Shown: positions 7,085 through 12,287 of the stretch, piece by piece
Position numbering within the stretch: the first letter of the stretch is position 1
How the letters are laid out: each line of letters starts with the position of its first letter
Origin: Candidatus Nanoarchaeia archaeon
Lineage (GTDB): Archaea; Nanobdellota; Nanobdellia; Woesearchaeales; CG1-02-33-12
Length of the DNA: 12,287 bases
Direction of reading: 5' to 3'
Assembly: GCA_028711925.1 (NCBI GenBank)
Contig: JAQTRH010000023.1
Span: 1-12,287, forward strand
The notes under the pieces: model-generated
Told to the model about the DNA's origin: nothing
The model's database searches: none
Seen by the model: the letters and a program-made list of their open reading frames with translations, nothing else
Position numbers and translations under genes: made by a program

Positions 7085-7585
7085 ATGGCAGAAAGGGAAA
7101 AAATAATAGATGAACTAAGGCTTCAGTACGAAGGTCTTTTTGATGTTAACGAGCTCTACCTTACTTTTGACAGATGGTTCAGGGAAAAGCAGTATGATAA
7201 AAGAGAGATAAAGAATGTAGAGTTTGTAAAGCCTGAAGGAAAATTTTTAGAAGTATGGCTTATGCCGTGGAAAAAAATAACAGATTATGCAAAGATAGAG
7301 ATTAAGATAGTAATTGTGATGGAAAACCTGAAAGAAGTTGAAGTTGAGAAAGACGGCCATAAGGTAAAGATGAATCAGGGCACAATAAAGATGGTTTTTG
7401 ACGGTTATCTTACAACAGATTATGAAAACAGGTGGGAAGGAAAGCCAACCTATGTTTTTATGAGGACGTTGTTTGATAAGTTTGTTTATAAAGGATACAC
7501 AGCAAGCTTTAAGGCACAGGTTTCAGAAGACCTTAATCATCTGCACACAATGATAAAGTCATTCCTTAACTTATACAGGTTTTAG
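7085..7585 (+). CDS. Paralogue 3 of the tandem family, function unknown
   Basis: The 166-residue product starts at the ATG at 7085 (MAEREK); GTG codons at 7076 and 7079 are alternatives that would add three or two residues and overlap the previous gene. It repeats the family motifs: LQYEGLFDVNELYLTFDRW near 13-31, ITDYAKIEI near 65-73, EVEVEKDGHKVKMNQGTIKM at 84-103 and FDGYLTTDYENRW at 105-117. The C-terminal 45 residues diverge from the other two and are predicted helical. There is no enzymatic signature. It is coupled to paralogue 2 and followed after 6 bases by the YkgJ-type gene, so those three may be co-transcribed from the 6524 promoter. Confidence 0.85.
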   Translation: MAEREKIIDELRLQYEGLFDVNELYLTFDRWFREKQYDKREIKNVEFVKPEGKFLEVWLMPWKKITDYAKIEIKIVIVMENLKEVEVEKDGHKVKMNQGTIKMVFDGYLTTDYENRWEGKPTYVFMRTLFDKFVYKGYTASFKAQVSEDLNHLHTMIKSFLNLYRF

Positions 7586-7591
7586 CATTAA

Positions 7592-8308
7592 ATGAAATCA
7601 AATTTTCAATGCCTTAACTGCGGAAAATGCTGTAATTCTTACTATGCGCAGATTAATATAACAATAGGCGATATCATAAGAATTTCTGATTTTATGAAAA
7701 AGCCAATAAGTTATATCCTAAAAAATTTTATAGGCATAAATGCCTTTGGCGACCCGGAAAATCCTGAAAAATTCAGTTATGAATTTGGAATAAACATGCC
7801 ATGCGCTCTTAGAAAAGATGAGAAATGCTCTGTTTATCAGGCAAGGCCACTTAACTGCAGGCTCTTCCCATACTGGGTTTTAGTTCATGCATCTAAATCA
7901 GGAAGCAAAGATTTTATTGATGACTCTTATAAATGCATGTCAGGCATTAATTTAAATGAAAAAGAGCTTAAGAAATATGATAATTATGTAAAAGTTATTG
8001 GAGAGGCACTTATGGAAGAAGGTGAATTCACAGATAAGATTTTAGATGATATTCAGATAATGCGTTCAGTTGATTTGCAGCACAATCAAGATTATAAAAA
8101 GATAGCTGAAAAATATAAGGATGTGCAAAAGCCTGAGGATTTTAAAAAACTCGAAGAAGAAAAAATAAGGCTTGCAAAAGAAATTTTCAGCGAACTTGAT
8201 GACCATCAAATAAGTTTGATTGAGGAAAAAGCAAAAAATCCTGATTTAGTTGAAAAAATAAAAAATAACACAGAAAAAATTCAGGATGCAGAAAAAATCC
8301 TTGATTAG
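7592..8308 (+). CDS. YkgJ-family (CxxCxxCC) cysteine-cluster protein
   Basis: The N-terminus carries the family signature CLNCGKCC (C7, C10, C13, C14). A second group follows at C71, C79 and C89 (CALRKDEKCSVYQARPLNCR), with an extra C115. This pattern is that of the UPF0153 / YkgJ family, thought to bind a metal or an Fe-S cluster; its substrates are mostly unknown. At 238 residues it is longer than minimal members because of a lysine/glutamate-rich helical tail from about 165 onward. It lies 6 bases after paralogue 3 and has no obvious SD or TATA box of its own. The stop (TAG) overlaps the stop of the convergent YhbY gene by a few bases, so the two transcripts share a 3' border. Confidence 0.85.
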   Translation: MKSNFQCLNCGKCCNSYYAQINITIGDIIRISDFMKKPISYILKNFIGINAFGDPENPEKFSYEFGINMPCALRKDEKCSVYQARPLNCRLFPYWVLVHASKSGSKDFIDDSYKCMSGINLNEKELKKYDNYVKVIGEALMEEGEFTDKILDDIQIMRSVDLQHNQDYKKIAEKYKDVQKPEDFKKLEEEKIRLAKEIFSELDDHQISLIEEKAKNPDLVEKIKNNTEKIQDAEKILD

Positions 8309-8562
8309 TCTTTCCACAAAACAACAACAAAACCCACTGAGTCGATAAGAATTGATTCAGTTTTTTCTGCAATTTCATTTGCAGCCTGCTTTTTGTTTTT
8401 GTCTGATATAAAGCTTCTCAAAAATTTAACCTTGATTAATTTTTTCTTTTTAAGCTGTTTCTTTATCTCTTTTATGGCATTTTCAGTTAGCCCGCTCTTG
8501 CCAATTCTTATTACAGGCTGAATTGATTTTGATTTATCTTTCAATTCTTTTTTATTTATCAT
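8305..8562 (-). CDS. YhbY-type CRM-domain RNA-binding protein
   Basis: This 85-residue protein is a single CRM (CRS1-YhbY) domain, the usual length for stand-alone members. The GxxG loop is GKSG at residues 21-24 in the context PVIRIGKSGLTENAIKEI; a basic helix and strand follow (KLIKVKFLRSF, 41-51), ending in the hydrophobic strand SVGFVVVLWKD. CRM proteins bind structured RNA, and bacterial YhbY associates with pre-50S ribosomal subunits; a ribosome-linked role here is an inference. Its ATG overlaps the TGA of the NFACT-R gene (ATGA), implying translational coupling. It is convergent with the YkgJ-type gene and overlaps it by 4 bases. Confidence 0.9.
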   Translation of the reverse strand: MINKKELKDKSKSIQPVIRIGKSGLTENAIKEIKKQLKKKKLIKVKFLRSFISDKNKKQAANEIAEKTESILIDSVGFVVVLWKD

Positions 8563-9344
8563 TTTGGTTTTTGTATTTTAGACCCGCCAGGAGGGATAAA
8601 AGCTATTATTTCATCGAGATCTCCACCTATAATCTTCTTTATTTTTTTCGCTGTGTCGCTTGCTTTTTCTTTTCCCTGGTTAATTATTATAAACTTATCA
8701 GAGTTTTTCTTTATCGCGTTTACAGGCCCCCCAATTATTTTTTCATTTTTAATTCCAATTGCAGCCTGTAAATTTGGATGTAGATATTCTGTTTTTCCCT
8801 TTACAATAAATGCGCCTTTTCCAATATATTCTCCAGATCTTGGTGTTTTTGTAAGCTGCTCAGGCTTTACATAAAAGACATCAAGAGTTGAAAGCCCAAG
8901 GCGCCACCCCCTGCTATAGGAAGCAGTTGCCTGCGCTGTTTCCTGCATCGTGGCTTCTCCTATTTTTTTGTTATACGCCTTTATAACAAAAAAAGGCGAG
9001 CCCGCCATATCTGTGTGAAAAACAACATCATCTTTTTCAGCATGCTTTTTTATTATGATATCATTTGTTGTCGCATCCCTTCCGCCTATGCATAAAAATC
9101 CTTCAGAGCTGTAAAACCACCTGAACTTTTCATACCATTCTTTCTTTGATTTTACTGTTTCATTTTCCTTCTTTGATACATCTGCTTTTTGTTTTTTTTC
9201 TTTGAGCAGTTCAAGTTTTTCCTTGCTTTTCTTCAGGGCATTTAAGGCGCCCTCCAGCTTTTTTTTGGATTTTTTTGATTTCTCAAAATAAATAGAAGCG
9301 TTCTGCTCAACAGATTTTTTGATGTCAAGAGTTATTTTTTCCAT
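8559..9344 (-). CDS. Stand-alone NFACT-R protein (C-terminal half of Rqc2/NFACT)
   Basis: The 261 residues match only the middle and C-terminal parts of archaeal Rqc2/NFACT proteins. Residues 4-55 resemble the coiled-coil region (ITLDIKKSVEQNASIYFEKS and the lysine-rich helix after it). Residues 69-190 are the NFACT-R (DUF814) domain: EWYEKFRWFYSSEGFLCIGG, DVVFHTDMAGSPFFVIKAY, YSRGWRLG and RSGEYIGKGAFIVKG. A short C-terminal segment contains IGGPVNAI. Full-length relatives have an N-terminal NFACT-N domain and helix-hairpin-helix, several hundred residues in all, which are absent here and cannot lie immediately upstream because the KaiC-like gene is there. Rqc2 proteins rescue stalled large ribosomal subunits. 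A leaderless promoter just upstream argues that the short form is a real gene rather than a fragment. It overlaps YhbY. Confidence 0.88.
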   Translation of the reverse strand: MEKITLDIKKSVEQNASIYFEKSKKSKKKLEGALNALKKSKEKLELLKEKKQKADVSKKENETVKSKKEWYEKFRWFYSSEGFLCIGGRDATTNDIIIKKHAEKDDVVFHTDMAGSPFFVIKAYNKKIGEATMQETAQATASYSRGWRLGLSTLDVFYVKPEQLTKTPRSGEYIGKGAFIVKGKTEYLHPNLQAAIGIKNEKIIGGPVNAIKKNSDKFIIINQGKEKASDTAKKIKKIIGGDLDEIIAFIPPGGSKIQKPK

Positions 9345-9363
9345 AAATAAAAAAAAGAATTAA

Positions 9364-9374
9364 CTATATTTATT
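9364..9374 (-). promoter_or_regulatory. TATA box of the NFACT-R / YhbY operon
   Basis: On the minus strand it reads AATAAATATAG, centred about 25 bases before the ATG at 9344, with no SD between. A T-rich run (8 T on the minus strand, from 9351) lies between box and gene and may also serve as a terminator for the KaiC-like operon. Confidence 0.5.
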
Positions 9375-9397
9375 GTTTTCTGTTATTTTTTAGTGGT

Positions 9398-10210
9398 TTA
9401 TACAATTGGAGGCTTTCCGCCCTGCGTTGCATAAAACTTTTTGTTCCTGTATTCAAGGGTAAAGACGTCAGTATTGCAGTTAGTTGACCTCATCTTGACT
9501 ACAGATACCTCTCTTACAACTTTTCTGAACCTTTCAGTAAGCTGGATTAGTATTATTCCATCTGCTAAGTAATCCTCAACTTCATATTCGCTGTATTTGC
9601 TTTTGTTTAATGGCATTTCTGATATTAAGAAAGTTGTTAATCCCATATCTCTCAAAAACTCAAATATGTAAAAAAGCTTTGTTCTTGGATCATCAAAACT
9701 TGATAATACATACAACGCAGACAATGAATCAAGAACAAATAAGTCGCATTCTGTTTTTTCTTTTAGCTTTTTTATTATATTTTTTATTACATTAAGCCAG
9801 TCGCCGCTTGGCCCGATTTTAGTTCCCCTTACCTGCTTTCTTATTGAGCCTAAATCTGATATGATAACTGATCCTACTTTGCTTGACTTTATACTGCTTA
9901 TATCTGAATTTAGCTTGGATATATCAGATATTGTTACAAGGTTAATTTTTGATAAATCATATCCCATGTTTTCAACATGTTCTAGAAGCGATTTTTCTGA
10001 CTGTTCAAGTGAAACATAAAGGCATGTTTTTCCATTCAATGCTTCATTATAAAGCACATTAAATGCCAGGCTGCTTTTCATTGTTCCTGCTGTTCCGCAA
10101 ATTAATGTAACATGGCCTTTTGGTATTCCCCCTTCCATCTGCTGATCAAAACCGTCTATATAAAGCTTGATTCTTTCCATCTTTTCATTTTTTTCTGATT
10201 TTTTTGCCAT
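9398..10210 (-). CDS. KaiC-like RecA-superfamily ATPase with a variant P-loop
   Basis: This is a single KaiC/RAD55-type domain of 270 residues. It has the typical entry (GFDQQMEGGIPKGHVTLICG), a P-loop GTAGTMKSS at 39-47 and a strand with the expected glutamate (CLYVSLEQSEKSL, E69). The Walker B strand is DLFVLDSLSAL near 156-166. The C-terminal signature KMRSTNCNTDVFTLEY is at 239-254. The P-loop has methionine where KaiC has glycine before the lysine (KaiC: GxGKT); the lysine and serine remain, so nucleotide binding is plausible. Such archaeal proteins are usually signalling or regulatory ATPases without a known clock role. It is the second gene after the beta-propeller gene, 12 bases downstream, with a strong SD. 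No output domain is attached; the N-terminus is lysine-rich. Confidence 0.93.
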   Translation of the reverse strand: MAKKSEKNEKMERIKLYIDGFDQQMEGGIPKGHVTLICGTAGTMKSSLAFNVLYNEALNGKTCLYVSLEQSEKSLLEHVENMGYDLSKINLVTISDISKLNSDISSIKSSKVGSVIISDLGSIRKQVRGTKIGPSGDWLNVIKNIIKKLKEKTECDLFVLDSLSALYVLSSFDDPRTKLFYIFEFLRDMGLTTFLISEMPLNKSKYSEYEVEDYLADGIILIQLTERFRKVVREVSVVKMRSTNCNTDVFTLEYRNKKFYATQGGKPPIV

Positions 10211-10214
10211 TTTT

Positions 10215-10220
10215 ACCTCC
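10215..10220 (-). promoter_or_regulatory. Strong SD of the KaiC-like gene
   Basis: GGAGGT on the minus strand, four bases before the ATG at 10210. It lies within the 12-base gap after the propeller stop, as expected for an internal operon gene, in contrast to the leaderless first gene. Confidence 0.75.
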
Positions 10221-10222
10221 AG

Positions 10223-11473
10223 TTATTCTTTGTTATAAGAAAGATTATCGATCTTCCCGTTTTTTATACCAACAATTATCTGTTTTGCTTTTTTTCCATT
10301 TATGAATGTTGATCCTATTATCATTCCTTCTGTTTTATACTCCCATATTTTCTTTCCAATATAATTTCCTGGCTGTCTTGTTATTATGTCTTCATAATGC
10401 CCGGGCTGTTGTGTTATCCCTGATATTCCAGGCATGTAATCAAGGAGGAATGATCCTTCTGTATCGAGCACATAAACAGAGCCGTCATATGAGCCCGCAA
10501 CAACCTCTAATCTTCCATCGTTGTCAATATCAACAACAATTGGGCTTGCAACAATCCAAAAGTCTGTTTCATAGCTCCATATCTTGCTGCCGCTGGATGA
10601 AAGGCAATAAACATTGTCATCGCATGACCCAAATATTATCTCAAGTTTTCCATCATTGTTTATATCAACAAGGCATGCCTGGGAGCATATCCTTCCTTCA
10701 GTTTCATAAGACCATTCGAGCTTTCCTTTTTCATTAAGCACATAAAGTTTATTGTCAGCTGAGCCAACAACTATGTAGTTCTTTTTTTTGCCGTAAATAT
10801 CCCCTATTATAGGTTTTGCGGTTATTTTTCCTTTTGTTTTAAACTGCCAATTCAATTTTCCTTTGCTGTTTAATGAGTATATCATACCATCATTACAGCC
10901 AAAAATTATCTGTGATTTATTTCCTTTTATAAAAGAAGGGTCTGATTCTATTCCTGAATTTGCATTGAATTTCCAAACAAGTTTTCCTTTTGTGTTGAGG
11001 GCATATAATCTTTTATCATTAGAGCCGAATATTATCATATTATTGAAAAAAATAGGGGACGACCTTATCTCACCTTCTGTTTTGAATTTCCATAGCAATT
11101 TTCCTGATGAGTTTAATGCATAAAAAATTCCCATGTCAGATCCGAATAATATTTCTTTTTTTCCATCGTTGTTGATATCTGCAAAAGTTGGGGAAGAATA
11201 TATCCCTTTTGCTGTTTCCTCATCAAGAAACATCTGCTGTATTTCATCAACTTTTTCTTTTATTGAATAAAACCACTCTATTTTTGCATCTTCATTTAAA
11301 AGATAGATCTTTCCATCCTGGGTGCCGAAGATTATTCCGAAATGGTCTTTTGATATCTCATCTGCTATTGGGGAGCATGACAGAGAAGAAGAAGCGTCAA
11401 AAACCCATATTTTTTCTATTTTACCAAGCCTTTTTCCGCTTAGTTTTTTTATAGTATTCTTTATCACACCCAT
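10223..11473 (-). CDS. PQQ/FG-GAP-like beta-propeller protein without a signal peptide
   Basis: The 416 residues consist almost entirely of about 40-residue repeats. The core recurs as YxLNxxGKLxWxFxTxGxI, with aromatic turns such as WVF (23), WFY (67), WKF (128 and 167), WQF (209), WSY (254 and 299) and WEY (377). This points to a propeller of about seven or eight blades. Three blades carry calcium-type loops of the FG-GAP/VCBS kind: DINNDGKKE near 99, DINNDGKLE near 270 and DIDNDGRLE near 315. Most relatives with these repeats are exported, but the N-terminus here (MGVIKNTIKKLSGKRLGKIEK) is basic without a hydrophobic core, so the protein looks cytoplasmic. A propeller would serve as a binding scaffold; no catalytic residues are evident. 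It precedes the KaiC-like gene in one operon. Ligand unknown. Confidence 0.85.
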   Translation of the reverse strand: MGVIKNTIKKLSGKRLGKIEKIWVFDASSSLSCSPIADEISKDHFGIIFGTQDGKIYLLNEDAKIEWFYSIKEKVDEIQQMFLDEETAKGIYSSPTFADINNDGKKEILFGSDMGIFYALNSSGKLLWKFKTEGEIRSSPIFFNNMIIFGSNDKRLYALNTKGKLVWKFNANSGIESDPSFIKGNKSQIIFGCNDGMIYSLNSKGKLNWQFKTKGKITAKPIIGDIYGKKKNYIVVGSADNKLYVLNEKGKLEWSYETEGRICSQACLVDINNDGKLEIIFGSCDDNVYCLSSSGSKIWSYETDFWIVASPIVVDIDNDGRLEVVAGSYDGSVYVLDTEGSFLLDYMPGISGITQQPGHYEDIITRQPGNYIGKKIWEYKTEGMIIGSTFINGKKAKQIIVGIKNGKIDNLSYNKE

Positions 11474-11498
11474 TTTTTAATAATTGTTTGAATTTCAG

Positions 11499-11506
11499 TA
11501 TAAAAA
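11499..11506 (-). promoter_or_regulatory. TATA box of the propeller / KaiC-like operon
   Basis: TTTTTATA on the minus strand, centred about 29 bases before the ATG at 11473, preceded by AAGG. No SD precedes that ATG. The box lies in the 42-base gap after bud32, so the operon can be transcribed separately from bud32. Confidence 0.5.
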
Positions 11507-11515
11507 CCTTTTGTT

Positions 11516-12121
11516 TTATGGTGATTTTCCCTTGTACTTTCCCCTTAATTCAACTTTTTCAAGCCTTTTGATTGTTTCATTATAGTTTTTGTTTTTAATT
11601 TTATATCCATTTAAAACAGAATTAAATGCCTTTTCAAATATTCCATGGTGTTTTGATTCAATGGCCTGCCTTAGCAGATGGAGGTCAACTGCCTTATCCT
11701 CAATTTTATCTGAAAAAAAACTCAGCCCGAAATCAATAAAATAAACTTCTTTAATTAAAATCATGTTTGATGTTGTTAAATCACCATGTATTATGTCATT
11801 ATTATGCAGGATAGCAATTTTCTTTCCGATTTCATTGCATATAGTTTCGCAATTTTCATTATTTAGAACATCCCTTATTTTTTTTCCATCTAAAAAGTTC
11901 ATCTTTATTATCATATCTTTGTCATCTGAAAGAATTAAGGTTGGTGTTGGAAAGTTAATTGAACTAAGCTTTTCAAGAATCTTTGTCTCGCGCCTTGTTC
12001 TGAATTTTCTCAGCCTTTCATCAATCTCTTTGATGCGGTAGCTTTTTTTGATTCTTTTTTTTATAACTGTATTTTTTTCAAGGCAGATTACTGCCTCTGC
12101 TCCTGCCCCTATTTTTTCCAT
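11516..12121 (-). CDS. bud32: Bud32, kinase subunit of the KEOPS complex
   Basis: Bud32 is the small atypical kinase/ATPase of KEOPS, which with Kae1 makes the t6A modification at position 37 of ANN-decoding tRNAs. The 201-residue protein, counted from the ATG at 12121, is the normal stand-alone size, not fused to Kae1. It shows the glycine-rich opening MEKIGAGAEAVI, the lysine strand VIKKRIKKSYR (K21/K22), the catalytic loop HGDLTTSN at 112-119 and the metal-binding DFG at 130-132 in YFIDFGLSFFSDKIEDKAVD. The characteristic basic C-terminal tail (VELRGKYKGKSP) is present. The frame stays open a further 42 codons upstream, but that stretch is the antisense of the tRNA gene and has no family similarity, so the methionine before the glycine loop is the start. 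A TATA-like box 28 bases upstream supports it. Confidence 0.96.
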   Translation of the reverse strand: MEKIGAGAEAVICLEKNTVIKKRIKKSYRIKEIDERLRKFRTRRETKILEKLSSINFPTPTLILSDDKDMIIKMNFLDGKKIRDVLNNENCETICNEIGKKIAILHNNDIIHGDLTTSNMILIKEVYFIDFGLSFFSDKIEDKAVDLHLLRQAIESKHHGIFEKAFNSVLNGYKIKNKNYNETIKRLEKVELRGKYKGKSP

Positions 12122-12143
12122 GGAAATTAATAAGCTCAAAGGG

Positions 12144-12155
12144 TATTTAATATTT
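12144..12155 (-). promoter_or_regulatory. TATA-like box of bud32 (leaderless)
   Basis: On the minus strand it reads AAATATTAAATA, centred near 12149, about 28 bases before the ATG at 12121. No SD lies between. The bud32 and tRNA promoters are divergent and sit about 20 bases apart. Confidence 0.5.
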
Positions 12156-12164
12156 TTGGAAAGC

Positions 12165-12175
12165 TTTTTAAAAAA
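12165..12175 (+). promoter_or_regulatory. TATA box of the tRNA-Gln gene
   Basis: TTTTTAAAAAA, preceded by GGAAAGC (BRE-like), is centred at 12170, 27 bases before the first base of the mature tRNA at 12197. This is the usual archaeal tRNA promoter arrangement. Confidence 0.6.
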
Positions 12176-12196
12176 TGGCCTTTTCCTTTGTTCTGC

Positions 12197-12269
12197 AGCC
12201 CCGTAGTGTAGCGGCCAATCATACAAGGCCCTGGACCTTGTGACCACGGTTCGAATCCGTGCGGGGCTA
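12197..12269 (+). tRNA. tRNA-Gln (anticodon CUG)
   Basis: A full cloverleaf can be folded by hand over 73 bases. The acceptor stem is AGCCCCG (12197-12203) with CGGGGCT (12262-12268), all seven pairs Watson-Crick including A1:U72. T8 and A9 follow, then a D-arm with GG in its loop. The anticodon stem is CAAGG/CCTTG (12224-12228 with 12236-12240) around the loop CCCTGGA. The T-arm is CACGG-TTCGAAT-CCGTG (12245-12261). The discriminator is A73 and no CCA is encoded. Positions 34-36 read CTG, the glutamine anticodon for CAG. A1:U72 is characteristic of archaeal tRNA-Gln and helps the GatDE amidotransferase recognise Glu-tRNA-Gln. Position 33 is C instead of the near-universal U. The gene is divergent from bud32. 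Confidence 0.92.
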
Positions 12270-12287
12270 TATACCTTTTATGTTAAT

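Noticed and set aside
8523..8874. Plus-strand hydrophobic open frames opposite the NFACT-R gene that could pass for small membrane proteins
   Set aside because: The hydrophobicity comes from reading lysine-rich codons in antisense as Phe/Leu; the minus-strand protein is a clear family match.
10306..11454. Plus-strand open frames opposite the propeller gene
   Set aside because: They are shadows of the repetitive propeller coding sequence and show no motif of their own.
10223..11473. Repeat-rich stretch as a possible DNA repeat array
   Set aside because: The repetition is at protein level (about 40-residue propeller blades) with divergent DNA, so it is not a CRISPR or tandem DNA repeat.
12122..12247. 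N-terminal extension of bud32 by 42 codons
   Set aside because: The stretch is antisense to the tRNA-Gln gene and its promoter, and the Bud32 family begins at the glycine loop that follows the methionine at 12121.

Overview
The window looks like a chromosomal segment of an archaeon, most likely a DPANN / nanoarchaeote-type lineage (Woesearchaeota or Pacearchaeota-like). The informational genes are archaeal in kind: a YchF-type GTPase with the archaeal Cys-rich insert, archaeal HisS, a stand-alone Bud32 kinase of KEOPS, and a tRNA-Gln with the archaeal A1:U72 pair. Several genes have an AT-rich TATA element centred about 25-29 bases before the start codon and no Shine-Dalgarno (SD) sequence, the signature of leaderless archaeal transcripts. 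The DNA is AT-rich and very compact: no gap between genes exceeds about 100 bases, so no long stretch is unexplained. The lineage call is an inference from gene content and style. No mobile element, CRISPR array or integrase is visible.

Layout. (1) Positions 1-3240, minus strand: three packed genes, a 476-aa helical protein of unknown function that starts at TTG behind a strong SD, a 183-aa charged helical protein, and a protein running off the left edge that looks like an endonuclease IV / xylose-isomerase-type TIM barrel with a long insertion. (2) Positions 3292-4500, minus strand: a complete YchF-type GTPase gene (G domain plus TGS domain) cut in two by a single in-frame TAA. (3) Positions 4599-5915, plus strand: hisS, divergent from the GTPase. 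(4) Positions 5939-7585, plus strand: three tandem paralogues of a family I do not recognise; the first two have similar leaderless promoters and the third is coupled to the second. A CxxCxxCC (YkgJ-type) cysteine-cluster protein follows at 7592-8308. (5) Positions 8305-9344, minus strand: a YhbY/CRM RNA-binding protein overlapping a stand-alone Rqc2/NFACT C-terminal protein that lacks the usual N-terminal half. (6) Positions 9398-11473, minus strand: an operon of an intracellular-looking beta-propeller and a KaiC-like ATPase with an unusual P-loop. (7) Positions 11516-12121, minus strand: bud32, divergent from a plus-strand tRNA-Gln(CUG) at 12197-12269.

Much of the recognisable content concerns translation: YchF, HisS, YhbY, NFACT-R, Bud32 and tRNA-Gln. 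The parts most likely to be undescribed are the three-paralogue array, the three-gene operon on the left, and the KaiC-propeller pair. The in-frame stop in the GTPase gene and the C33 in the tRNA anticodon loop are specific anomalies worth checking against raw reads.
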